Of a stretch of 7,058 nucleotides of DNA, positions 1 to 5,934 are shown piece after piece. Origin of the DNA: GCA-003244245 sp032230565. GTDB taxonomy: Bacteria > Actinomycetota > Actinomycetes > Mycobacteriales > Pseudonocardiaceae. Where the stretch lies: contig JAVXWL010000246.1 of the NCBI GenBank assembly GCA_032230565.1, positions 1-7,058 of the forward strand, in the 5' to 3' direction. Both the position numbers and the translations under genes were made by a program. The notes beneath the pieces were generated by a model. The model saw only the letters and a list, made by a program, of their open reading frames with translations. It ran no database searches and was not told where the DNA came from. The first letter of the stretch is position 1; each line of letters begins with the position of its first letter.

Positions 1-200
1 CTGGACGCAGAGCCGGGCGCTAGGTCCACGCCGGTTCTGTTGAGGGGTGATCCGGAATGGCCGACCTCTGAGCTGAGGAAGCGGCTTCGGGGCGTTGGCC
101 GACTGATAGTGACTCGCCACTGTCGACAAGGGCGGTGGTTTCGCCCTCGCACCGCGACCTGCATGATACGAACGCCTTTCGATGAAAGAGCTGTCCGTGC
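1..200. other. Left-edge region without a recognised gene
   Basis: No product can be assigned here. Plus frame 1 is open from the window edge to a TAG at 202-204, 67 codons with no start needed. It could be the 3' end of a gene lying outside the window, and its stop would overlap the stop of the GAF-ANTAR gene tail to tail. The conceptual peptide is rich in Arg and matches no family I recognise, and a minus frame is also open over the same stretch, as is common in GC-rich DNA. The only other structure is a small hairpin at 129-147. Confidence 0.3.
129..147 (-). terminator. Weak hairpin downstream of the STAS/GAF-ANTAR operon
   Basis: AGGGCG at 129-134 and CGCCCT at 142-147 form a perfect 6-bp stem with a 7-base loop, about 55 bases past the GAF-ANTAR stop codon. 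On the minus strand no T-run follows, so this is not a canonical intrinsic terminator. Actinobacteria often use such T-less hairpins, so a terminator is possible but unproven. Confidence 0.25.
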
Positions 201-1304
201 TTAGCTTCGATCGCTGCCGTCGGCGAACTCGCCGGTCTCGGCGAGGTTCTGGGCGATCTCGCGGAGTTTGAGGTTCAGTCGCTGGGATGCCCGTCGTAGC
301 GCATCGAAGGCGTCTTCAGGAGTGATGCGGAGTCGTTCCATCAAGATGCCCTTGGCTTGGCCGATGACGTCCCTGGACGACAGCGCCTCGTGGAGTTGGC
401 CTCCCAGCTGCTCGAGGGCGGTGCGTTCGTGGATGGTGCTGGCGGCCACGGAAGCGTGAGCAGCCAGGACGAGCCCGATCTCGCGTGCTTCGACGTCGAA
501 GGCATGGGGAGAGGTGGCGTAGGAGTTGAGCGATCCCCCAAGGGAAGCGTTGGTCAAGGGTGCTGTGGCGGCCAGTTGGTAGGAGACCGCTGGCTGCACG
601 CCGGACCCGGTTGGACGTGAGCCGAGCCTCGGCCACCGGTTGTCGGGAAACGCCGGGGCGTAGACGATGGCGTCGTCGATGGCGTCGAGGCAGGGCCCCT
701 CGCTGGCCTGGTACTGAGCCTGGTCAACTTCAGTTGCGGCGGCGTGGGTGGATGCCATGGTGCACAAGGCACCGTCTTTTCTCATGGTGATGCTGGCCAG
801 CTGACAGCCCACGACGGTCGAGACGGCGGCCTGCGCGATCCGCGAGAGGACCTCATCGAAGCTATCCGCGTCGTAGAGATGCTCAGCGATCTGGGCGAAG
901 GCCATGGCCAGGGCCGTATGGGGCGTGGCGGCTTGCCGTCGCTTGGTTGCCTGCACCCGGGCTGCTGAGGCGGCGTCGCGTTCGGTTCGACGATCCTCCC
1001 GCTGCTGACGCTGGGCTTTTCGCGAGATCCGGGACTTGGCGCGCTGAGCAGGTGCTTGGTCGCGCTCGTGCCGGGTGCCATCGAGAGCGACACCCAGCTG
1101 CCCAGCGTAGGCGTGCAGGCGTCGTTCCCAGCCTCCCAGGGCGGTTTCTCGTTCATCGGCGACCTGATCGCGCGCGTCGGCCGTGTCGTCCCTGGTGCCG
1201 GCCTTGGCGTCACGCTCGTCGGAGGTGTCGTCTCTGCAGTCGGCGACGAAATCGCGCTTGTCGGCCGCCCACCTCCGCTCGTCTGCCGAGGGATCATCGA
1301 TCAT
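201..1304 (-). CDS. GAF and ANTAR domain-containing signalling protein
   Basis: A 367-residue cytoplasmic sensor/effector. Residues 6-54 are seven tandem heptads of the type xADxRDx, likely a charged helix or coiled coil. Residues about 55-125 are a basic Arg/Gln-rich linker. Residues about 133-290 are a GAF domain with the actinobacterial signatures EGPCLDAI (202-209) and RWP (223-225). Residues about 295-357 are an ANTAR domain, with VIGQAKGILMERL (313-325) and a SQRLNLKLREIA helix (340-351). ANTAR domains are known to bind paired-hairpin RNA and prevent transcription termination, so the inferred role is ligand- or redox-controlled antitermination; the ligand is unknown. The ATG at 1304 is preceded by AGGGGCGG, seven bases away. 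The gene begins 24 bases after the STAS gene ends, so the two are probably co-transcribed. It appears intact. Confidence 0.9.
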   Translation of the reverse strand: MIDDPSADERRWAADKRDFVADCRDDTSDERDAKAGTRDDTADARDQVADERETALGGWERRLHAYAGQLGVALDGTRHERDQAPAQRAKSRISRKAQRQQREDRRTERDAASAARVQATKRRQAATPHTALAMAFAQIAEHLYDADSFDEVLSRIAQAAVSTVVGCQLASITMRKDGALCTMASTHAAATEVDQAQYQASEGPCLDAIDDAIVYAPAFPDNRWPRLGSRPTGSGVQPAVSYQLAATAPLTNASLGGSLNSYATSPHAFDVEAREIGLVLAAHASVAASTIHERTALEQLGGQLHEALSSRDVIGQAKGILMERLRITPEDAFDALRRASQRLNLKLREIAQNLAETGEFADGSDRS

Positions 1305-1327
1305 GTGAATTCCGCCCCTGACTGCCT

Positions 1328-1957
1328 TTAGTCCGATACATACGACAGTGAAAGGTCCGGGTGCCCCAGCTCGACGAATCGCTCGTTGACGGCATGGGCT
1401 GCCACGTCTTGCTGGTGACCGTCCAAGGCATGATCCATGCCACCGAGGAAGGCACGCATGTCACCGAGGTGCGCAGTGCCCCCCAGGGCGAAGTAGGACA
1501 CGAACAAATCCGTGACAGACAGCCCAGCCGCGCGGCGCCCTATCTCAAGGTTGCGACCCCGGAGGCCCTGGCAAGGTGCCGCGCCCGCCGCCTTCGCCGA
1601 ATCCGTGTCTTCCAGCAGGAAGCTCAGCTCGGTAAGCTCGACGACCCGCCGCGGGCTCCCTGACGCACCACGGACTACAAGCCCCGCCCGACTCTCACCG
1701 AGAAGGCGGTAGTGCGCGCCCACGAGCACACTCAGACCGGCGGCGCCCATAAAGGTGACATGCGAAACATCGATCACCACACGGCCGGTCGCCACGGCGC
1801 CATCGTGCGACAACACCTCATCTAGCAAGGGGGCAGTGGCCAGATCCAGCTCGCCAACTACCTCCACGATCGTTTCGCCCGCTTGAGCGCTCGGGCGAAC
1901 GCTAAAACCGTGCGGCCCATCACCGCCACGGACACCCCACCACTGACGATCGGCCAC
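1328..1957 (-). CDS. STAS domain protein (anti-sigma factor antagonist-like) with C-terminal extension
   Basis: A 209-residue soluble protein. Residues about 18-117 form a STAS domain: the GELDLATAPLLDE strand-helix (35-47) and VVIDVSHVTFMGAAGLSVLV (60-79). STAS antagonists bind RsbW-type kinases, and their release of a sigma factor is switched off by phosphorylation of a serine in the DSxGL motif. Here that motif reads GAAGL (71-75), so the acceptor serine is absent. Residues about 145-198 are a second module, including SYFALGG (154-160) and AHAVNERF (187-194). I recall similar tails on other actinobacterial signalling proteins but cannot name the domain. The start is GTG at 1957, with AGGGTGG about six bases upstream. 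It lies downstream of a ruined RsbW-like gene and just upstream of the GAF-ANTAR gene. A regulatory role is likely; the partner is unknown. Confidence 0.85.
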   Translation of the reverse strand: MADRQWWGVRGGDGPHGFSVRPSAQAGETIVEVVGELDLATAPLLDEVLSHDGAVATGRVVIDVSHVTFMGAAGLSVLVGAHYRLLGESRAGLVVRGASGSPRRVVELTELSFLLEDTDSAKAAGAAPCQGLRGRNLEIGRRAAGLSVTDLFVSYFALGGTAHLGDMRAFLGGMDHALDGHQQDVAAHAVNERFVELGHPDLSLSYVSD

Positions 1958-2138
1958 CGGAAGCCACCCTGCGCGAATACCGAAGAAATCCCAGGGCCAG
2001 TTTGGAGAACCCCTCCGGCTGGCGGCTCAACCGGCACACCGACCATACCGCCGTCAACGCCCCACCGGAAAGAGCCCAGGCGAGTCGGACACGTCCACAC
2101 CCGCGAGCAGCTCGGCCAGCTCTCTGCCGTGGCCAGCG
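1958..2138 (-). other. Gap between the broken anti-sigma gene and the STAS gene
   Basis: This 181-base stretch carries the STAS ribosome binding site (AGGGTGG near 1963-1970) and no recognisable coding sequence. It presumably holds the present promoter of the STAS/GAF-ANTAR pair, but I see no convincing -35/-10 pair. The TTG at 2142 overlapping the pseudogene stop opens a 94-codon frame that runs out of frame into the STAS gene; its product has no family resemblance. Confidence 0.3.
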
Positions 2139-2576
2139 TCAACTGTGCTCTTCACGCATCGGTACCAAGGGTCGATACGGGTAACGATCAAACCCGATGG
2201 TCTGGTGCACTGCCCAAATCGTCTTTCCGTCGGCATGTCCTTCTACCCCAGGCGCTCGACACCGCGGTCACGATGAATAGGCTGCGTCGGCGCGTTCCTG
2301 TCGGCCTACTAAGAGGTTTGGGGCGCGGTGGCTCTCACACGCAAAAGTCGTGCACCGCGATGGTCAGGCCGCGCCCATCGAGGCTCAGCGTTACCCGGCT
2401 GGCGCTTCTCGCATGATCGACCGAGTTACTGACCAGCTCACTGACCACCAACTACCGCTTCATCTACAAACATCCCAAGGCCCCATGCGGCGCAACATCC
2501 GCACCGACGCACGCGCGGCGACCGCAGCGCTCACATCCGCGGGAACTCCGCCTGCCGCCGTTCCTACCTGCGACAC
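2139..2576 (-). pseudogene. Broken RsbW/SpoIIAB-like anti-sigma factor (HATPase) gene
   Basis: Joining frames yields a recognisable HATPase_c anti-sigma kinase of about 145 residues, the normal family length. From a GTG at 2576, frame one gives MSQVGTAAGGVPADVSAAVA and continues to GPWDV. An extra T near 2468 shifts to VDEAVV, and another near 2455 shifts to VVSELVSNSVDHARSA (the N-box, with E, N and H in place), then LSLDGRGLTIAVHDF. An in-frame TGA follows at 2337-2335. The same frame resumes as REPPRPKPLS-like sequence and LFIVTAVSSAWG, then shifts again near 2247 to VEGHADGKTIWAVHQ, the typical C-terminus, and stops at 2141-2139. The nucleotide-binding glycines of the G2 box (usually GRGL) read RRSL. 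Intact relatives bind sigma factors and phosphorylate STAS partners. Three frame changes plus a nonsense codon make it non-functional. It is upstream of the STAS gene on the same strand, as in partner-switching operons. Confidence 0.85.
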
Positions 2577-2862
2577 CCCTGGCCGTCGTCCCTTTCTCGG
2601 AGCACCAGGTCATCATTGGTGATGTCCTAGCCTGCGGTCACTACGGTCGAAGCCGAATTCTCGTATACTCCAAATGCGCGCGAGCCCCATGCAGGTCTCG
2701 ACGTTAGCGGTACTCGGCGAACTATTATTCAGACTTCGGAAAATCGGAAGGTAACCCGCAACCACACGGTGATCATCGCCACCGGGCAGGCCTTAGCCTC
2801 TCACGGCACACCGAGGTAGCGTTGCAGTACTAACCACCAGTGGTGGTAGGAAGTAGGAAACC
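2577..2862. other. Intergenic region with promoter-like AT-richer patches
   Basis: This 286-base stretch separates the minus-strand anti-sigma remnant from the plus-strand oxidoreductase, so it should hold divergent promoters. It contains TATACT at 2664-2669, part of the symmetric GTATAC, and TATTAT at 2723-2728. Either could be a -10 element, but neither has a good -35 partner. Plus-strand open frames here read through low-complexity Arg/Thr/Pro sequence and look like shadows. A hairpin lies at 2833-2847. Confidence 0.3.
2833..2847. repeat. Inverted repeat just upstream of the oxidoreductase start
   Basis: ACCACC (2833-2838) and GGTGGT (2842-2847) are perfect inverted arms around AGT. The repeat ends 15 bases before the TTG start and abuts the purine-rich ribosome binding region (AGGAAGTAGGAA, 2848-2859). 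It could be an operator or an mRNA hairpin next to the ribosome binding site. No regulator can be named from the sequence. Confidence 0.4.
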
Positions 2863-3420
2863 TTGCGGATCACGGTGATCGGGCGGGGACACGTCGCGGG
2901 TGGGTTAGCGCGGCGATGGACAGCTGCCGGCCATGACGTGACAGCACTCGGCCGGGACGGTGGTGATGCCACCGGGGCCGATGTTGTGGTGGTCGCGATC
3001 CCTGGCGACGCCATCGCAGAGGGCTTGGCGCGGGTCAGTGGTCTCAGCGGTCAGGTCACCATCGATGTCACCAACAACTACGGTGACCGCCCGGCCGGGT
3101 ACGACGCTGTGGCGCAGCAAGTCAAGTCGATCATTGGTGGGCCGACATCGAAGGCGTTTAATACGAACTTCGCCTCACTCTATGACCAGGTCGACACAGA
3201 ATCGGTGCGACCCGGCACGCTGTTCGCATCGGATTCGGAGGCTCGCGAGATCACCGAGCAGTTGATCCGCGACGCCGGTTTCGATCCGATTCACCTCGGT
3301 GATCTAGGGAAAGCTCCATTACTGGAGGGTCTTGTCGCCTTGACGCGAGTCCTCGGAAACGGAGAGCTCGGGCCGTTCTTCTACCGCTTCAACCGTCCAG
3401 GCGAGCTAGCCGGGACGTGA
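2863..3420 (+). CDS. NADP/F420-type Rossmann oxidoreductase (F420_oxidored family)
   Basis: A 185-residue cytoplasmic protein resembling NADPH-dependent F420 reductases and related NAD(P)-binding proteins. Residues 2-30 are the nucleotide-binding fold, RITVIGRGHVAGGLARRW, with a glycine-rich GRGHVAG loop. VVVVAIPGDA (41-50) is the fourth strand. TIDVTNNYGD (66-75) and SKAFNTNFASLY (96-107) match the family's conserved substrate-side segments, and the C-terminus GELGPFFYRF (167-176) is also typical. Family members transfer hydride between NADP and F420 or other acceptors; the actual substrate is not evident. It is slightly shorter than the roughly 210-220 residues usual for archaeal enzymes. 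The start is TTG at 2863, chosen because the Rossmann strand begins at once and AGGAA precedes it. It stands alone, divergent from the left cluster. Confidence 0.8.
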   Translation: MRITVIGRGHVAGGLARRWTAAGHDVTALGRDGGDATGADVVVVAIPGDAIAEGLARVSGLSGQVTIDVTNNYGDRPAGYDAVAQQVKSIIGGPTSKAFNTNFASLYDQVDTESVRPGTLFASDSEAREITEQLIRDAGFDPIHLGDLGKAPLLEGLVALTRVLGNGELGPFFYRFNRPGELAGT

Positions 3421-3598
3421 CCTGACTGTAAGCGTAACCCGCGCCCTCGCGCCGCTACTGCTCCGCACAGATTGGCCGTTCGCTAGGGTGTCTACCACGT
3501 TGGTGAAGGCGATGCTGGACGATTGTTCGACAAGCAGATGGATCCGGCATTCTTGGGCATCTGGTGACCGCGCCGCCGAGGCGAGTATCCGGTTGGAT
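3421..3598. other. Gap between oxidoreductase and holin-like gene
   Basis: No gene is recognised. A GTG at 3488 opens a frame continuous with the downstream holin-like gene, adding 49 codons. That extension is hydrophilic, unlike the family, and would be upstream of the proposed promoter at 3600-3625. Minus-strand open frames here have no recognisable features. Confidence 0.4.
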
Positions 3599-3599
3599 G

Positions 3600-3625
3600 G
3601 TGTCGAAGAGCACCGTCCTGGGTAT
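3600..3625 (+). promoter_or_regulatory. Candidate SigF-type promoter
   Basis: GTGT (3600-3603, within GGTGT), a 16-base spacer and GGGTAT (3620-3625) match the mycobacterial SigF consensus GTTT-N15-17-GGGTAT except for one -35 base. Transcription would start near 3632, about three bases before the ATG at 3635. The mRNA would be leaderless or almost so, which fits the lack of a Shine-Dalgarno sequence there. SigF is the sigma factor that RsbW/STAS proteins control in mycobacteria. Confidence 0.65.
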
Positions 3626-3634
3626 CTCCGCGTC

Positions 3635-4024
3635 ATGAGCGAGATAGATGAGTCTGGTCACCGCGAACCGTCCGCCGCGGAGCTGGTCACTCGGCTCTCC
3701 GAGCAGATCTCGCGGCTAGTCCGAGATGAGCTGCAGCTGGCCCTGACGGAGCTGAAGCACAAGGCCAAGCGAGCCGGGATCGGCGGCGGGTTGATCGCTG
3801 CTGCCGGGACGGTTGCGCTGCTCGGGCTAGGCGCTCTGATGGTCGCAGCGATCGTCGCGCTGGCCCGGTCGTTGCCGTTATGGGCGGCCGCACTGATCGT
3901 TGGCGGCGCCGCACTGCTGCTCGCCGGCCTGCTGGCGTTGCTCGGCATCGACCAGCTCAAGTCTGCAATACCGCCTATTCCAGAACAGGCGATCGCAAGT
4001 ATGAAGCGCAGCGCGCCTGGCTAG
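3635..4024 (+). CDS. Phage holin-like superfamily small membrane protein
   Basis: A 129-residue membrane protein of the actinobacterial phage-holin-like family (Phage_holin_3_6 type). Residues 13-45 form an amphipathic helix, ELVTRLSEQISRLVRDELQL then a Lys-rich patch, typical of the family. Two hydrophobic hairpin segments follow, about 48-76 and 80-104, and a short cytoplasmic tail containing PPIPEQAIASMK. Despite the name, chromosomal members occur widely in actinobacteria without any phage genes, and none are seen here. Their role is unclear, possibly in the cell envelope or in stress. The ATG at 3635 was chosen over the upstream GTG at 3488 because the family core starts here and a SigF-like promoter ends nine bases before it. 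It converges on the CopD-type pseudogene, 79 bases away. Confidence 0.8.
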   Translation: MSEIDESGHREPSAAELVTRLSEQISRLVRDELQLALTELKHKAKRAGIGGGLIAAAGTVALLGLGALMVAAIVALARSLPLWAAALIVGGAALLLAGLLALLGIDQLKSAIPPIPEQAIASMKRSAPG

Positions 4025-4103
4025 CCTGGGCCCCGACGGTCACGGCGACCCGACAAACTCGCCAGGTGGGAAGCTCGGCGCGCGCGTTTGCTCCTTAGGC
4101 TTC

Positions 4104-5288
4104 TCAGTGCAGACGGTTAAAGTTACCGGATGCCTTGGCGCGGTGAGTGAGCATCAAGGACACTCTATGTGCCGCGTAGAAGGTGGCTCCCAGCGTCGCG
4201 ACGAGAACGAGCGCCAAAGCCAAGATATTGCCGTCGAGGGTGGGAGCCCGACCGTCACCGGCCTGGGCGCGGGCGGATCCGGTGAGGAAGGGCACGATGA
4301 AAGGACGCTGATCCCGAGCGTGGTCTCGACGGCCGCAATGGCGGGAAGTAGCGCGAGGTTAGCGTGAAACCCCTTTCGATCTCGCCAGCCGCGTGTGTCC
4401 TTGCGATACGCGGTGTGAGCAAGAACTGGTTGTAGGCGCCGGCTGCAATCAGAGCGAACACCAGGAAAAGCTTGCCGAGTAGAAACCGCCCGTATGTCGT
4501 GGTGATGAGCTCGGAGACACCGCCGACGTGCTTCCACGTCAGCCACGAACCTGAAGTGATCACCGCGCCCACTGCGGTCAGCGCGAGGACGCTGAAGCGT
4601 TGCCAGATGCGGGCCCAGAACAGCCCCGCGTGTCTGCCGAGTGCAGGCCAGGTTCGACTTAGCAGCACGAGGCTGGCCAGGCCGCCCAGCCAGGTACAGC
4701 CAACCACTGGGGTCATGATCATGCCGAGCACGTCGTCGAACGTCTCGGCGTCCAGATTCGTCGGCAACAAATTCACCATCAACGCCGTCACCGCGCATGA
4801 TGCGGCGGCCGCAGTCACCTTATCGAGACGGTCCCGGACGCCAGGAACGAACAGCGAGACCAGTAGCACGGCCACCACGATGAAAAGTACGTTCTGCACC
4901 AACATCAACACCCCCGATGACACCCAGGAGCCAGCCCTCGCGGGCTGCGCGAGGAAATGCCACATCTGGGCTGGTAACAGCGCTTCAGCAACGACGTGGC
5001 CCCGTCTGCGCGGGCCACCCCACTCGCGAGCTGGAAATAAGCCGCCCCCACGAGCGCGAGACCAGACCAAGCGAGCAGCGTCGCACTCCGGCGCCGCATG
5101 ACGACCACGTCGGCGTCCTCGATTCCCATCTCCGTGGCCCGCAGTACCGGACGCACGACCGCGAGGTACGTCAACGTCCCGCCGATGACCGAAGCCACTG
5201 CCAGGAAGAAGGCAAACTCGGTGACCACCCGCCACCAGGTGGGCCACGATGCGGCCGCGGAGGATACCAACGCTAACTTTGGCACCAA
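4104..5288 (-). pseudogene. Frameshifted CopD-family copper resistance membrane protein gene
   Basis: Joined over four frame segments this encodes a polytopic CopD-domain membrane protein of about 395 residues. Segment 1 (from TTG 5288) has WWRVVTEFAFFLAVASVIGG and more helices. Near 4987 one base is missing, leading to EALLPAQMWHFLAQPARAG and several helices, then WQRFSVLALTAVGAVITSG, YGRFLLGKL and GAYNQFLLTPRIAR, the CopD core. A base is missing in the AGGGG run near 4372, giving GFHANLALLPAIAAVETTLG. Another is missing in the T-run near 4301, giving IVPFLTGSARAQAG, a last helix (LALALVLVATLGATFYAAH) and stop. Intact relatives are inner-membrane proteins linked to copper import or resistance. 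With no nonsense codons in the joined reading, it may be a young pseudogene or carry sequencing errors. The start codon is uncertain (TTG 5288 or GTG 5285). Confidence 0.8.
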
Positions 5289-5302
5289 CCACTCATAACG
5301 GA

Positions 5303-5332
5303 TAATTAGATTAGCCTAGCTAACTTCGTCAA
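5303..5332 (-). promoter_or_regulatory. Candidate promoter of the CopD-type gene
   Basis: On the minus strand TTGACG (5332-5327) is followed, after 18 bases, by TAATTA (5308-5303), resembling a housekeeping sigma promoter. Transcription would begin near 5296, a few bases before the coding start. An ATG at 5296 lies exactly there but is out of frame with the CopD coding sequence and reaches a TAG after seven codons. Confidence 0.5.
5306..5324. promoter_or_regulatory. Candidate DtxR/IdeR-type iron box
   Basis: The 19-base sequence TTAGATTAGCCTAGCTAAC matches the IdeR/DtxR palindrome TTAGGTTAGSCTAACCTAA at 14 of 19 positions, the left half being nearly perfect. It lies between the -35 and -10 of the proposed CopD promoter, where an iron-loaded repressor would block transcription. 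Its AT-rich sequence stands out from the surroundings. It could be a site for another regulator or chance. Confidence 0.5.
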
Positions 5333-5427
5333 GGCATTATCACCGACGACGTCCCCCATGTGCTTCTCGGCAGCCGCGATGTTGCCTCGGCCGGGCACTC
5401 AGGACAGCCGGCCGGCACGATGGACGC
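5333..5427. other. Divergent upstream region of the phosphoesterase gene
   Basis: This short stretch lies before the plus-strand phosphoesterase. CATTAT at 5335-5340 could serve as a weak -10 element, with the iron-box region supplying the -35 side. No strong promoter or Shine-Dalgarno sequence is visible; AGGAC at 5401-5405 is rather far from the start. Confidence 0.25.
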
Positions 5428-5934
5428 GTGAAGCTACTGCTGATGGCCGATACGCATGTCCCGCAGCGGGCCCGGGACCTGCCCGAGCAGCTGTGGCAGG
5501 CCGTCGATGACGCAGATGTCGTGGTGCACGCCGGCGACTGGGTGTGTGTCGAGCTGCTCGATGCGTTGCTGGCTCGATCAGACCGGTTGATCGGAGTGGT
5601 CGGTAACAACGACGGGCCGGAATTAAGCGCACGATTGCCGCAGGTGGCAACGGTCGAACTGATCGGAATACGACTGGTGGTCGTTCATGAGACTGGACCA
5701 TCGCGCGGCCGGGAGCAGCGCTGCGCCGCCCGTTTCCCCGACGCCGACGTGGTGGTCTTCGGGCATAGTCACATACCGTGGGACACGGTAGCTCCCACCG
5801 GTCTGCGATTGCTCAACCCTGGCTCCCCGACCGATCGGCGCCGCCAGCCGACCTGCAGTTGGATGACCGCCGAGATCATCAGTAGGCAACTTGGCCAGGT
5901 CCAGTTGCACCGGCCGTCAGTGGTCATTCGGTGA
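5428..5934 (+). CDS. Metallophosphoesterase, YfcE/MJ0936 family
   Basis: A 168-residue cytoplasmic calcineurin-like phosphoesterase. All expected metal and catalytic residues are present: DTH (D8, H10), HAGDW (D37), GNND (N60, D62), VVVHETG (H87) and GHSH (H113, H115), followed by the family's NPGSPTDRRRQP segment (about 130-141). Members hydrolyse phosphodiesters with two bound metal ions, often Mn; the physiological substrate is usually unknown. Length is normal for the family. The start is GTG at 5428, placed directly before the first strand (KLLLMADTH). The ribosome binding site is weak. Its end overlaps the convergent DUF1015 gene by 11 bases, and the two may limit each other's transcription. 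Confidence 0.9.
   Translation: MKLLLMADTHVPQRARDLPEQLWQAVDDADVVVHAGDWVCVELLDALLARSDRLIGVVGNNDGPELSARLPQVATVELIGIRLVVVHETGPSRGREQRCAARFPDADVVVFGHSHIPWDTVAPTGLRLLNPGSPTDRRRQPTCSWMTAEIISRQLGQVQLHRPSVVIR

Noticed and set aside
1..204. Plus-strand gene end at the left edge
   Set aside because: The frame is open, but so is a minus frame over the same bases. The peptide is Arg-rich and unrecognised, so it is not called as a CDS.
1883..2416. 177-codon plus-strand open frame
   Set aside because: It lies antisense to the STAS start and the anti-sigma remnant, has low-complexity Pro/Thr/Arg content and no family resemblance. The minus strand explains the region better.
2664..2728. TATACT and TATTAT as firm promoters
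   Set aside because: Neither has an acceptable -35 element at normal spacing, so they are mentioned only as part of the intergenic region.
3488..3634. GTG 3488 as the start of the holin-like gene
   Set aside because: The added 49 residues are unlike the family and lie upstream of or within the candidate SigF promoter, whose start site is near 3632.
3635..4024. Prophage interpretation of the holin-like gene
   Set aside because: There is no endolysin, integrase, structural gene or att-like repeat nearby. Such genes are common chromosomal genes in actinobacteria.
4472..5101. 209-codon plus-strand open frame
   Set aside because: It is a Ser/Thr-rich shadow opposite the CopD transmembrane segments.
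4988..5292. 5' part of a 345-codon minus-strand open frame as the true N-terminus of the CopD protein
   Set aside because: The alternative frame over the same bases gives the hydrophobic WWRVVTEFAFFLAV helix expected of the family, whereas this one gives Gly/Arg/His-rich sequence.
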